NCBI RefSeq assembly: GCF_001984715.1
Contig: NZ_MSPR01000008.1
Location: 44,611-108,610, forward strand
Direction: 5' to 3'
Source of the DNA: Streptococcus azizii
GTDB lineage: Bacteria; Bacillota; Bacilli; Lactobacillales; Streptococcaceae
Length of the DNA: 64,000 nucleotides
Shown here one piece after another: positions 50,702 through 59,800 of this stretch; the stretch's first letter is position 1; each line of letters starts with the position of its first letter. The notes beneath the pieces were generated by a model that was not told the origin of the DNA, ran no database searches, and saw only the letters and a list, made by a program, of their open reading frames with translations. Position numbers and translations under genes: made by a program.

Positions 50702-50726
50702 AAAACGTGGGGTAACCCACGTTTTA
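50702..50726 (-). terminator. Hairpin at the livF stop
   Basis: AAAACGTGGG / CCCACGTTTT with a short loop, overlapping the livF stop codon. The T run is only four bases within the stem, so it may work together with the hairpin at 50352. Confidence 0.6.
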
Positions 50727-51434
50727 ACCACCCAGATAGGCTTTTTTGACTTCTTCTGAGGCGAGGAGTTCTTTTCCAGTTCCTGAGAGGACGATTTTCC
50801 CGGTTTCAAGGACATAGCCTCGATCTGCAATAGAAAGAGCCTTATTGGCATTTTGTTCAATCAAAAGAACTGTTGTCCCTTGTTTTTGAATATCTTGAAT
50901 AATATCAAAGATTTCTTGGATAAAGATGGGTGCCAGTCCCATAGACGGCTCATCAAGGAGCAATAATTTGGGCTGGCTCATGAGCGCCCGTCCCATGGCA
51001 AGCATCTGCTGCTCCCCTCCTGAAAGGGTTGCAGCATCTTGATGTTTGCGTTCTTCTAAACGCGGGAATCGGGCAAAAATCTTTTTCAGATTCGCCTGGT
51101 TCTCCTCACGATTATTGCGTAAGAAGGCTCCCATTTCCAAATTTTCCATGACGGTCAAGCCAGCAAAGACATGGCGACCTTCCGGTACTTGACAAAGGCC
51201 ATCTGCCACGATTTTACGAGCAGGCACACGTTGAATCTCATTTCCCAAGAACTCAATAGTCCCAGCAGACGAGCGTACCAGTCCTGAAATAGTCCGCAAG
51301 ATGGAGGTTTTTCCAGCACCATTAGCCCCAATCAGGGTGACTACTTCTCCTTCATTCACTTGAAAGGTTACATTTTTAACTGCTTCGATGACACCGTAAT
51401 GAACGGATAGGTTTTCTACTTTTAACATTGACAT
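50724..51434 (-). CDS. livF: Branched-chain amino acid ABC transporter ATPase LivF
   Basis: 236 residues. Walker A GANGAGKTS (about 36-44), signature LSGGEQQMLAMGRAL, Walker B LLLLDEPSMGLAP. The LivF subtype is supported by MGLAPI and its place after livG. Energises uptake of Leu, Ile and Val. Shares one base with livG. Confidence 0.95.
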   Translation of the reverse strand: MSMLKVENLSVHYGVIEAVKNVTFQVNEGEVVTLIGANGAGKTSILRTISGLVRSSAGTIEFLGNEIQRVPARKIVADGLCQVPEGRHVFAGLTVMENLEMGAFLRNNREENQANLKKIFARFPRLEERKHQDAATLSGGEQQMLAMGRALMSQPKLLLLDEPSMGLAPIFIQEIFDIIQDIQKQGTTVLLIEQNANKALSIADRGYVLETGKIVLSGTGKELLASEEVKKAYLGG

Positions 51435-52198
51435 CAGGCCTCACCTCCAAGATATGCTTCAATGACGCGTTGGTTGGTCTTGATTTCCTCTGGTGTCCCA
51501 TGTGCGATAAGACGTCCATATTCCAAGACGTAGATACGCTCTGTTACTTCCATCACCAAACTCATATCATGCTCGATTAACATAATCGTAATACCAAATT
51601 CATTATTGATTTTACGAATCAAGTGTGTCAATTCCGCTGTTTCTTGCGGGTTCATTCCCGCTGCGGGTTCATCAAGGAAAAGAATCTTTGGCTCAGTTGC
51701 CAAGGCACGGACGATTTCCAAACGGCGTTGTTGCCCATATGGAAGATTTTTAGCCAAGGTATCTGCATCCTTGTCCAAATCAAAGATTTTCAAGAGTTCC
51801 ACGGCCTTTTCTCGTAAAGCTATCTCATTCTTGTAAAAGGATGGTAGACGGAAAAAACTTGCAACAATAGGACTCTTCTCATGGTTACTCAAACCGATTA
51901 GCACATTTTCCAAGACAGTCATGTCTTTAAATAATCGAATATTTTGGAAGGTCCGTCCCAAGCCTAGAGAGGCAATTTTAGAAGGTTCCTTGCCATTCAA
52001 AGGGACTCCTGCTAGGGTAATCGTCCCTTCACTTGGCTCATAGACGCCCGTCAAAAGATTAAAGAGGGTTGTCTTACCTGCACCATTCGGTCCGATTAGA
52101 CCTACCAGTTCTCCTTCGTGTAACTCCATGGTCACATCACCAACGGCAGTCAGACCACCGAAGTGTTTGGTTAATTTTTTTACATCAAGAAGTGCCAT
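51434..52198 (-). CDS. livG: Branched-chain amino acid ABC transporter ATPase LivG
   Basis: 254 residues. Walker A GPNGAGKTTLFN (about 36-47), GQQRRLEIVRALA signature variant, Walker B ILFLDEPAAGMNPQE typical of LivG. Overlaps livM by one base and livF by one base. Confidence 0.96.
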   Translation of the reverse strand: MALLDVKKLTKHFGGLTAVGDVTMELHEGELVGLIGPNGAGKTTLFNLLTGVYEPSEGTITLAGVPLNGKEPSKIASLGLGRTFQNIRLFKDMTVLENVLIGLSNHEKSPIVASFFRLPSFYKNEIALREKAVELLKIFDLDKDADTLAKNLPYGQQRRLEIVRALATEPKILFLDEPAAGMNPQETAELTHLIRKINNEFGITIMLIEHDMSLVMEVTERIYVLEYGRLIAHGTPEEIKTNQRVIEAYLGGEA

Positions 52199-53148
52199 TA
52201 GTTCGCGTCCTCCTTCTTTTTGAAGAATCGAGCAAAAGATAGTTCCTTCGTTCCTAACAGACCACCCGGACGGAAAATCATGAGCAAGATGAGGGCAAGT
52301 GAGTAGATAATCATGCTGACACTTGCGTAACTCTTGAGGTAGACGTTTAAGACCCCAAGGACAACCGCTGCTACGAAAGTACCTGTAATGGAGCCAAGTC
52401 CACCCAATACAATGATGATTAAAATATTGACAGAGGTCATAAATGCAAAATCTTTTGGCACGATGGTTCCTACATATCCTGCATGAAGTCCACCTGCAAT
52501 AGCTGCTGTCATCGCACCAAAGACAAAGGCAATCACCTTCATTTTTGCCGGATTAACCCCGACAGATTCCGCGGCAATTTCATCTTCACGGACAGAAATC
52601 ACCATCCGCCCCATAGGGCTGCGTAGAAAATTCACAGTGAAGATGGTCGTCAGTACAACAAAAACATAGACCAGCTGCCAGTTGGTAAAGAGGGGAATGC
52701 CCATGATACCTGCTGCACCATTGGTTAAGCTACCACCGTTGATGATAAAGATGCGGATAATTTCTGCGACACCAAGCGTTGCAATGGCCAGATAATCTCC
52801 TTTCAAACGGAGGGTTGGAATCCCTACCAAGAGGGCCACCCCACCTGCCAGTAACATACCGACAAGAAGTGAAATGGCAAACCCGCCATAGCTTGGCATC
52901 ATTTTCCCAAGCACGCCGACAGAATAGGCACCAATCGCCATAAATCCTGCATGACCGAGCGAGAATTGACCGGAAAAGCCGACAATCAAGTTCAAACCGA
53001 CAGCCATGATAATGTTAATCCCAATTTGTTGAACAATCTGAATATAGTAGAAGTTCAAGACCCCTGCTGCAACAAGACCTTGAATCAAGCCAAAGCCTGC
53101 TAGTAGGACGAGGAGCCAAATTGCATTTACTCTTATATTTCTTGCCAT
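52198..53148 (-). CDS. livM: Branched-chain amino acid ABC transporter permease LivM
   Basis: 316 residues, about nine membrane helices. GFSGQFSLGHAGFMAIGAY (about 58-76) and the cytoplasmic coupling loop around RMVISVREDEIAAESVGVN are characteristic of LivM. Two bases after livH. Confidence 0.95.
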   Translation of the reverse strand: MARNIRVNAIWLLVLLAGFGLIQGLVAAGVLNFYYIQIVQQIGINIIMAVGLNLIVGFSGQFSLGHAGFMAIGAYSVGVLGKMMPSYGGFAISLLVGMLLAGGVALLVGIPTLRLKGDYLAIATLGVAEIIRIFIINGGSLTNGAAGIMGIPLFTNWQLVYVFVVLTTIFTVNFLRSPMGRMVISVREDEIAAESVGVNPAKMKVIAFVFGAMTAAIAGGLHAGYVGTIVPKDFAFMTSVNILIIIVLGGLGSITGTFVAAVVLGVLNVYLKSYASVSMIIYSLALILLMIFRPGGLLGTKELSFARFFKKKEDAN

Positions 53149-53150
53149 GA

Positions 53151-54038
53151 CTACACCTTCTCTTTCACATTTTTACCAAGAATACCACTTGGTCTGACCA
53201 ATAAAATGATAATCAAGACAATATATACAATCGCATCACGGAAGGTGTCAAGACCAATCACATAAGTAAAGGTTTCAATGACTCCGATGACAAAGCCACC
53301 GAGCGCAGCACCAGGGATAATCCCGATTCCACCTAAGACTGCCGCAACGAAGGCCTTCAAGCCTGGCGTCATCCCCATGAGCGGCTCGATTTGATTGTAA
53401 TACAGACCCAATAAGACACCTGCTGCACCTGCCAGAGCTGATCCTAGGGCAAAGGTGAAGCTGATGGTACGATTGACATTGATTCCCATGAGCTGCGCAG
53501 CATCACTATCAACAGAGACAGCACGCATGGCTTTTCCCATTTTGGTTTTCTTAACGATCAGCTGTAGACCAACCATCAGAAAGAGGGAAACTCCCAAGAT
53601 AATCAGTTGAATGCTGTCAACTGTGACAGGCCCAAGAGTAAATTTTGTGACTTCTAAGACCTGCGGGAAGGGTTTGACATCTGCCGTAAAGAAGTAGACC
53701 ATGGTGTACTCGAGGAAGAAGGAGACACCGATTGCTGTAATCAAGGCTGCAATGCGGGTCGAATTTCGTAGAGGGCGATAAGCTAGAAACTCAATGACTA
53801 CCCCCAAAAGAGCCGTTCCAATCATCGTCAGCATCAGGGTCACAAAGAGACGAATGCCCCCATCTGAAATAAAGGTTAGTCGATTTAAAAGGTAGTATCC
53901 CAAAAAGGCTCCCATCATGTAGAGATCGCCGTGGGCAAAGTTAATCAGCTTGATAATTCCGTAGACCATTGTATATCCTAACGCCAGCAAGGCATATACA
54001 GAACCTAGAATCAAGCCATTGACGAGCTGTTGAAGCAT
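53151..54038 (-). CDS. livH: Branched-chain amino acid ABC transporter permease LivH
   Basis: 295 residues, about eight membrane helices, starting MLQQLVNGLILGSVYALLAL; INFAHGD and RAVSVDSDAAQLMGIN are conserved. I start at ATG 54038 as in related LivH proteins. The frame stays open to 54179, but that extension is read partly from the repeat at 54092 onward. Separated from livJ by 458 bases. Confidence 0.94.
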   Translation of the reverse strand: MLQQLVNGLILGSVYALLALGYTMVYGIIKLINFAHGDLYMMGAFLGYYLLNRLTFISDGGIRLFVTLMLTMIGTALLGVVIEFLAYRPLRNSTRIAALITAIGVSFFLEYTMVYFFTADVKPFPQVLEVTKFTLGPVTVDSIQLIILGVSLFLMVGLQLIVKKTKMGKAMRAVSVDSDAAQLMGINVNRTISFTFALGSALAGAAGVLLGLYYNQIEPLMGMTPGLKAFVAAVLGGIGIIPGAALGGFVIGVIETFTYVIGLDTFRDAIVYIVLIIILLVRPSGILGKNVKEKV

Positions 54039-54091
54039 GCGTTCACCAAACTTTCTAAAAAATTGATTCCAGCCTCTTCCCAATCCTAAGA

Positions 54092-54391
54092 TATAGTCTT
54101 TTAGTTTGCTTTTAGTACTTGCTCCACTAGTCTGGGAGACTAGTGGAGGTTGGTGATGAAACGAGGTAACTCGTGTCAATAGCTGCAGGTTGCTTCAACA
54201 GTCTAGGGCTAGACTGTTGAAGGTTGGAAATAGGGAAACGGAGTTTCCAACTACCACTTTTTTAATGAAAGGTGGTAGGCTGAAAACCTCCACTGGAGCT
54301 TTTCACTCATCGAAGTAATAAAAGAGACGCAGCTGTTTCAGATTTAGTCAATTACAGCTGTGGCTACCTTTAGGTATAAACTAAACGACTA
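54092..54391. repeat. Large modular repeat between livJ and livH
   Basis: Ends ATAGTCTTTTAGTTTGCTTT (left) and GGTATAAACTAAACGACTAT (right) form a terminal inverted repeat. Modules inside, in order: CTCCACTAGTC/GACTAGTGGAG hairpin, ACGAG/CTCGT hairpin, CAACAGTCTA/TAGACTGTTG hairpin, CTCCACTGGAG core hairpin (54282-54303), ACAGCTG pair. Further toward livJ, GGAGTCCGGGAC/GTCCTAGACTCC (54430-54457) forms another strong hairpin without a T run. Confidence 0.72.
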
Positions 54392-54496
54392 TAGAAAAGA
54401 GGCTATTGATTGAATGCCTATACACGGCAACGGAGTCCGGGACAAAAGTCCTAGACTCCTTACATTTATCTGTATAGGTTTACTCACTAAAAATGA

Positions 54497-55678
54497 TTAC
54501 TTAGTCGCTTCTGTAAGAGACACCGTATCAACAGAATCTGCCTTACCATCTTTCAGACTCACCACATAGAGAGATTTTACAACATTGTGGTCCTTATCGA
54601 TAGACATGTTCCCTGTCACACCATCAAAGTCTTTCAAAGCAGCCAATTTGTCCTTCACTTCAATAGAGTTTTTAGCTCCTTTTGATGCTTCTGCTGCCAT
54701 GTAAACTGAATCGTACGCAAGGGCCGAGAACATGGATGGCTCTTCACCGTATTCTTTTGTATAGGCATCATGGAAGGCTTTTGCACGATCGCTCGCTGAT
54801 GGAACAAAGGCAGAAAGGTAGTAGACTTTATTAGCTGCCGAAGCTGTTGCCAGTTCTGCAAACAACGGTGAGTCAAAGCCATCTGACCCAAGGATAGGCT
54901 TGTCAATACCAAGACCTCGCGCCTGTTTAACAATCGTACCTGTTTCATTGTAGTAACCTGGCATGATGATGGCATCGAAGTCAAGTCCTTTTAATTTTGT
55001 CAGCGCTGCTTGGAAGTCTTTATCTCCTGAGGCAAATGTAATGGTAGAAACAATTTCTCCCTTATAGGCTTTTTGGAAGGATTCTGCAACACCTTTCCCA
55101 TAGTCAGAAGAGTTGTCATAGTAAAGGACAACCTTCTTGGCATTCAAGCTCTTCGTTGCATATTCTGCCATGATCTCACCCTGATACCCGTCTGTAAAGG
55201 TTGTACGGAAGAAGAAATCTTGAACCTTTCCTTCACTATTCACGACGAGGTCGGTTTGAGTCCCTGACGGAGTAATCATCGGTACCCCTGCTGATGTTGC
55301 ATTGGCAATGGAGGCACCTGATGCGCCTGACGTTGCAGGTCCAATGATGACATTTGCACCTTCGCTTGCAAGACTTGTTGCAATAGTCGCTGCTTCAGCT
55401 GTTTCTGACTTATTATCTTTTGCAATAACTTCCAACTTCTTACCGTCAATACCACCTGCTGCATTGATTTCTTTCACCGCAAGGTCGGCTCCATTTTTCT
55501 CTGTCTGACCGTAAGATGAAACACTACCTGACAATTCCAAGTTATAACCAATTTTGATTGTGTCGCCTAGTTCTGTACCAGTAGCTGATGAATTTGTACT
55601 TGATACATTTCCACAAGCTGCAAGAATACCCATCGAAGCAAGGCTGACCAATGCTAGTTTGAATGTACTTGTTTTCAT
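54497..55678 (-). CDS. livJ: Branched-chain amino acid-binding lipoprotein LivJ
   Basis: 393 residues. Lipoprotein signal with lipobox LAAC (19-22), so anchored to the outer membrane-face by C22. Leu/Ile/Val-binding type I periplasmic fold (IKIGYNLELSGSVSSYG, about 41-57; IIGPATSGAS, about 111-120). Delivers substrate to LivHM. First gene of the transporter set, with its own promoter and CodY-like box. Confidence 0.96.
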   Translation of the reverse strand: MKTSTFKLALVSLASMGILAACGNVSSTNSSATGTELGDTIKIGYNLELSGSVSSYGQTEKNGADLAVKEINAAGGIDGKKLEVIAKDNKSETAEAATIATSLASEGANVIIGPATSGASGASIANATSAGVPMITPSGTQTDLVVNSEGKVQDFFFRTTFTDGYQGEIMAEYATKSLNAKKVVLYYDNSSDYGKGVAESFQKAYKGEIVSTITFASGDKDFQAALTKLKGLDFDAIIMPGYYNETGTIVKQARGLGIDKPILGSDGFDSPLFAELATASAANKVYYLSAFVPSASDRAKAFHDAYTKEYGEEPSMFSALAYDSVYMAAEASKGAKNSIEVKDKLAALKDFDGVTGNMSIDKDHNVVKSLYVVSLKDGKADSVDTVSLTEATK

Positions 55679-55718
55679 AAAAACTCCTTAAAACTTTCTT
55701 AATATTTGCGATGTATCT

Positions 55719-55747
55719 AATATACTGAATTATCAGAAAATTGTCAA
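55719..55747 (-). promoter_or_regulatory. livJ promoter with CodY-like box
   Basis: Minus strand -35 TTGACA (55742-55747), 17-base spacer, -10 TATATT (55719-55724). The spacer contains AATTTTCTGATAATT (55728-55742), one mismatch from the CodY consensus AATTTTCWGAAAATT. CodY represses branched-chain amino acid uptake when these are plentiful, so the site makes sense. Confidence 0.8.
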
Positions 55748-55763
55748 CAAAAAAGAAAAATAA

Positions 55764-56039
55764 TTACAAACTATCTTTCTCTTCTTCCTGATGCCATAAA
55801 CTCCCCACAAAATTCGTCCCTAATTCCTTCAAATGAGAGGGGACGACCTTTTTGACAAACTTTTCTTTTTTTAGACTTGCCATGAGACTATCTACATTTT
55901 CCTGATTCACATATAACAACAAATAGCGTAGACGGCGGGAATGGTAGATAATGTCTCCGTATTGGTTTAATTTTCTCGCATCTCGATTGTAATGCAGGTA
56001 GATGGTCAGGCTGATTCGTTCTCGTTTTTCAAATGTCAT
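55764..56039 (-). CDS. YlbG family protein (DUF2129)
   Basis: 91 residues, small basic protein with the family pattern ERISLTIYLHYNRDARKLNQYG and HSRRLRYLLLYVN. Function unknown. In pneumococcus it lies between clpP and livJ, as here. A long non-coding stretch (56040-56303) separates it from clpP and shows nothing I can name beyond a TATAAT-like element near its start. Confidence 0.85.
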   Translation of the reverse strand: MTFEKRERISLTIYLHYNRDARKLNQYGDIIYHSRRLRYLLLYVNQENVDSLMASLKKEKFVKKVVPSHLKELGTNFVGSLWHQEEEKDSL

Positions 56040-56303
56040 ACTCTTCCTCTTTCGTCTCTTCTCTCTTTCATTATATCAAAAAATAGAGCATTTGATGCAG
56101 AAAAGGTCCTCTCTCCCTTCTGCCACCTGGCTAGACAAAAAAGGTCAAGAGCCACTACACCCTTAACCTCCTTATCCTATCACTAAAACTGTCCAGCCTA
56201 ATAGTTGAATAGACTAGCGTACACAACCGTCCTAGCCAACGAGTCGAGACAGACAGTTTAGACGAAAAACGAACCTTCTATTACTTGCTAACTAGCCGAT
56301 TCC

Positions 56304-56894
56304 CTATTTCAGTTGATTGTTTTCCATGATTTGATCAATAAAACCGTAATCTAGGGTTTCTTTAGCACTCATCCAGTAATCCCGCTCCGCGTCTTTATGA
56401 ATCTGTTTGACACTTTTTCCTGAATTATCAGCAAGAATTTTTTCCAGGGTATTTCTAGTTTTGAGCAAATGCTCTGCTGCGATGGCCATATCGGTTTGTT
56501 GCGTACCTCCACCAGTACCGCCCATTGGCTGGTGAATCATGTACTCTGCATGGGGCAACATGAAGCGTTTGCCTTTGGCACCGCTTGAAGCGATAATCGT
56601 TCCCATGCTCGCTGCCATTCCCATAACGATGGTTTGCACATCTGCCTTGATAAAATTCATGGTATCCACAATGGCAAGACCTGCTGAGACAGAACCTCCC
56701 GGAGTATTGACATAGAGATAGATGTCCTTGGTTGGATCCTGTGCATCAAGAAAGAGGAGTTGGGCAATGACAGAATTAGCCATATTGTCCTCAACTGGAC
56801 CTGTCAACATAATAATCCGGTCTTTTAAGAGACGTGAATAAATATCATACGAGCGTTCTCCACGGCTGGTTTGTTCAATAACTACAGGAATCAT
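56304..56894 (-). CDS. clpP: ATP-dependent Clp protease proteolytic subunit
   Basis: 196 residues. Catalytic triad S96 (GMAASMGT), H121 (MIHQPMGG) and D172 (ERDYWMS). Forms the tetradecameric chamber used with ClpX, ClpC and ClpE for degrading misfolded and regulatory proteins, including competence factors in streptococci. Controlled by the CtsR site at its promoter. Confidence 0.98.
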   Translation of the reverse strand: MIPVVIEQTSRGERSYDIYSRLLKDRIIMLTGPVEDNMANSVIAQLLFLDAQDPTKDIYLYVNTPGGSVSAGLAIVDTMNFIKADVQTIVMGMAASMGTIIASSGAKGKRFMLPHAEYMIHQPMGGTGGGTQQTDMAIAAEHLLKTRNTLEKILADNSGKSVKQIHKDAERDYWMSAKETLDYGFIDQIMENNQLK

Positions 56895-56921
56895 AGTATT
56901 CTCCTTTTCAATTTTGAGATT

Positions 56922-56951
56922 ATTATACTTGAATAGTCAAAAAAGGTCAAA
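56922..56951 (-). promoter_or_regulatory. clpP promoter with CtsR operator
   Basis: Minus strand -35 TTGACC (56945-56950), 17-base spacer, -10 TATAAT (56922-56927). On the plus strand AGTCAAA-AAA-GGTCAAA (56935-56951) fits the CtsR heptad direct repeat RGTCAAANANRGTCAAA exactly and covers the -35. Confidence 0.9.
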
Positions 56952-57085
56952 TAAAAAACTTACCGTCTAAAAAGATAGAAAGAAACCATCTACTACTGTG
57001 CCTGTAGCAGCAAGACTGCCCACTGACACTCAATACAGGGGCAAGCAAAGCTCCTTTGGTTATTTATTGAAGTATACGACACTCT

Positions 57086-57129
57086 ATAAAAAGAAGAGGA
57101 GGGAGATTTCGACAGTACGAATCCTCTTC
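57086..57129 (-). terminator. upp terminator
   Basis: Minus strand GAAGAGGATTCG / CGAAATCTCCC..TCCTCTTC stem, followed by TTTTT, 24 bases or so after the upp stop. Confidence 0.75.
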
Positions 57130-57152
57130 CTCCTCCCTTATATCTTTTTTTT

Positions 57153-57782
57153 TTATTTTGTACCGAATAAACGATCTCCTGCATCTCCCAATCCTGGAAC
57201 GATGTAGCCTTTTTCATTTAATTGTTCATCTAGAGCAGCAGTGAAAATATCCACATCTGGATGTGCATCTTGGAGAGCTTTCACACCCTCTGGTGCCGCA
57301 ACAAGGCAAACAAACTTGATGCTGGTTGCCCCACGCTTTTTGAGGGAATCAATGGCCAAGATAGCAGAACCACCCGTCGCAAGCATCGGGTCTACCACAA
57401 AAATTTGGCGTTGATCAATATCTTCTGGTAATTTTACCAAGTATTCCACTGGTTGCAAGGTCTCCTCATCACGGTACATACCGATATGACCGACCTTGGC
57501 TGCTGGTACAAGACTCAATAGACCATCTACCATACCGATTCCGGCGCGCAAAATAGGAACGATTGCCAACTTTTTCCCAGCAATTTGTTTTTGAACCGTT
57601 TTGGTAATAGGGGTTTCGATTTCTACATCCTCTAATGGTAGGTCCCGTAAGACCTCATACCCCATCAGCATGGCAATCTCATCGACCAATTCACGAAAAG
57701 CCTTGGTAGGGGTATCCGTTCTGCGCAAGATGGACAACTTATGCTGAATGAGTGGGTGTGTAATAACTTGGAATTTCTCCAT
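57153..57782 (-). CDS. upp: Uracil phosphoribosyltransferase
   Basis: 209 residues, normal length. PRPP-binding motif [12 protein letters not shown] (about 128-139) and uracil-binding C-terminal [13 protein letters not shown]. Makes UMP from uracil and PRPP in pyrimidine salvage. Neighbour of clpP as in pneumococcus; separate transcripts, each with its own control. Confidence 0.97.
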   Translation of the reverse strand: MEKFQVITHPLIQHKLSILRRTDTPTKAFRELVDEIAMLMGYEVLRDLPLEDVEIETPITKTVQKQIAGKKLAIVPILRAGIGMVDGLLSLVPAAKVGHIGMYRDEETLQPVEYLVKLPEDIDQRQIFVVDPMLATGGSAILAIDSLKKRGATSIKFVCLVAAPEGVKALQDAHPDVDIFTAALDEQLNEKGYIVPGLGDAGDRLFGTK

Positions 57783-57898
57783 GATCTAACCTCTTCTATT
57801 TGTTTTTTCCATTTTACCAAAAAAGAGGGAAAAATGCTTGCCAAAATAGCAGGCTTTTAGGATTTTTCAACTCACCTAATCAAAAGGCAGCCTTTCAA

Positions 57899-58162
57899 TT
57901 AGTCTAATTGTTTTTGCTGGTAGGCACGTGATAGGCGCATTATTTCGGTATACAATTCTATCAATGGCTCACGCAGGGCCAGATCGTTAAGGTAACTAGA
58001 AACCTTTTCAAGCACCTGCGCTTCGCGACCACTATCAAGAACAGGTAGGCCCTCTGCTTTTTTTATAGCAACCACTTCCAAGGCAGTCTGCATCCGCTCT
58101 TCAAATAAGCGGACTATTTCGCGGTCAATCTGGTCAATTTTTTCTCTTTGTTTTGATAACAT
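57899..58162 (-). CDS. Chorismate mutase (AroQ class)
   Basis: 87 residues, three-helix AroQ fold: long helix with LSKQREKIDQIDREIVRLFEERM (abridged), KKAEGLPVLDSGRE (about 34-47), and C-terminal ELYTEIMRLSRAYQ. Rearranges chorismate to prephenate for Phe and Tyr synthesis; a free-standing domain. Twelve bases after the SLC13-type gene and probably cotranscribed. Confidence 0.9.
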   Translation of the reverse strand: MLSKQREKIDQIDREIVRLFEERMQTALEVVAIKKAEGLPVLDSGREAQVLEKVSSYLNDLALREPLIELYTEIMRLSRAYQQKQLD

Positions 58163-58174
58163 TCGATATTCCTC

Positions 58175-59779
58175 CTATCGTAAGACAAGTACCCCGAGCG
58201 GGTAGAAAATAGCAATGGCTGACAGGATGCTCCAAAGCAACATCCAACAACCAAACAGAAATGTCGTGCGACTGTTGGTCCACTCAGAACCAATTGAAAT
58301 CGCAACGTAAGGCATGGCTGGTGCCGTCACAAAGGCAAGCGAAGCCATATAGCCGATTCCACAACAAATGACTGCGATATTGGCTGAAAATCGGGAACCA
58401 GCCGATTGGTAAATGGTCAGAGCCATGGTGGTCACGACAGAAACGGTCACCAAATTAGAGGTGAAGTTGGTCTGAACTCCCGCCCAAACGACGAAGAAGA
58501 GAACCATCCATACTGGGCTAAGTCCGACTACAAATGGTGAGAGCTGTTCATTCAAAAGAGCTACCACTCCTATTTTTTCATTCGATAGGACCGTTCCCAA
58601 AGCCAAAGTTGAACCAACTAATAGCATACTGGGCCAATGTACCCCCTTAGAAATGGCCTCTGAAATGTTAACCAGGGGCTTATTGTCTACCTTCAACAAG
58701 GCAAGAATGCCGGTCATCAATAGTGGTGGAAACATGATTCCAGCCTGTTTAAAGAAAGTAGCAAAGGACGGAAAAACAGTGGCAAAAATCTCAGGAATCA
58801 GCCACATGGCTACCATTCCTAAAAAGAGGCCAACAATCCATCTTTCTCGCTTATCTACAGGTGCTAAACCTGTCAAACTATCCAACTCTCTGATTTGAAC
58901 ATCCTTCGTGTCGATTGTAAACAAGAAGCGGATAGAAGCCAACAAGACCAAAAAGAGGGCCAGCCCTGCTGGTATAGCAAACTGCATATACTGCCAATTA
59001 CTGATTGCCACCTTGGACAGGGCAGTATATAGTCCCATAGCGGTAATGGCAAAGACATGGTTGATCGGTGTTATCGCAGTCCCAATAGCAATGGTGATAA
59101 ACATGGCAACCAAGAGATGTGAGGCAGATGGATCACCTTTTTTCCAATCGAATTGCAGGCAAATCTCCTCAAACAATGGCAGTAAAAACATGAAAATGAC
59201 AGTCGGTGAAATCACGCTACTCAAGAGCAGAACGACTCCCAAGAAGGCCGTGATAAAGTGCGACGGTCGGCTCATGGCAAAGCGACTATGAATCACTTTT
59301 GAGGTCACTCGTTTTAAAAATGACGTTTGATTCAAGGCATAGGTCATGACAAAAGTGAACAACAAAAAGACAAAAGTTGTATTTCCAAAAGACCACTGAG
59401 AAACTTGACCATAGGTCATCTCTGGAATTAAGCCGAGACTGACTAAGGTCAACAAACTCGGCCAGTCCGTTGCCACAAAGAGCCACAGTACCAAACTCCC
59501 AGCCAAGGTTGCAAGAGCAGCAAAGGTCTGGCTAGATAGGCCAAACAGCTGCCAATGAAGCAGGGTGTTAAAGAAGGCAAGGAGCAAAATCCCTATCCCC
59601 AAAACTGTAGCCAATCCCCTTTGAAAATCAAACCGACACCTCGTCGCCTCGGTGGACGACAAGCCCCTGTGGGACTCGTCAGCCTCTTTCCTTGAGATAA
59701 GATGGAAGAGACTTCTCCCTTTCTCCCCGTTTCCTTTCCTACTGTTGTTTTTCATTACGTACCATCCTTTCTTTTTCAT
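58175..59779 (-). CDS. SLC13/DASS-type ion transporter
   Basis: 534 residues. A hydrophilic N-terminal stretch of about 50 residues, then 11-13 membrane helices. Paired re-entrant features are visible: SPTVIFMFLLPLFEEI, ATPINHVFAITAM-like (TAITPINHV, about 226-234) and TNFTSNLVTVS (about 445-455), as in anion:Na+ symporters of the DASS/ArsB superfamily. Substrate uncertain (dicarboxylate or inorganic anion). Start 59779 follows AGGAGATGAATAGGC; ATG 59755 (MKNNSRK) is possible. It precedes the chorismate mutase gene, an unusual pairing. Confidence 0.78.
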   Translation of the reverse strand: MKKKGWYVMKNNSRKGNGEKGRSLFHLISRKEADESHRGLSSTEATRCRFDFQRGLATVLGIGILLLAFFNTLLHWQLFGLSSQTFAALATLAGSLVLWLFVATDWPSLLTLVSLGLIPEMTYGQVSQWSFGNTTFVFLLFTFVMTYALNQTSFLKRVTSKVIHSRFAMSRPSHFITAFLGVVLLLSSVISPTVIFMFLLPLFEEICLQFDWKKGDPSASHLLVAMFITIAIGTAITPINHVFAITAMGLYTALSKVAISNWQYMQFAIPAGLALFLVLLASIRFLFTIDTKDVQIRELDSLTGLAPVDKRERWIVGLFLGMVAMWLIPEIFATVFPSFATFFKQAGIMFPPLLMTGILALLKVDNKPLVNISEAISKGVHWPSMLLVGSTLALGTVLSNEKIGVVALLNEQLSPFVVGLSPVWMVLFFVVWAGVQTNFTSNLVTVSVVTTMALTIYQSAGSRFSANIAVICCGIGYMASLAFVTAPAMPYVAISIGSEWTNSRTTFLFGCWMLLWSILSAIAIFYPLGVLVLR

Positions 59780-59800
59780 GCCTATTCATCTCCTCTTATC

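Noticed and set aside
54039..54179. 47-residue N-terminal extension of LivH
   Set aside because: The outer part of it is read from the repeat element at 54092 onward, and related LivH proteins begin at the Met of 54038.
56993..57217. Minus-strand frame between upp and clpP
   Set aside because: It overlaps the upp end and terminator in another frame and has no ribosome site.
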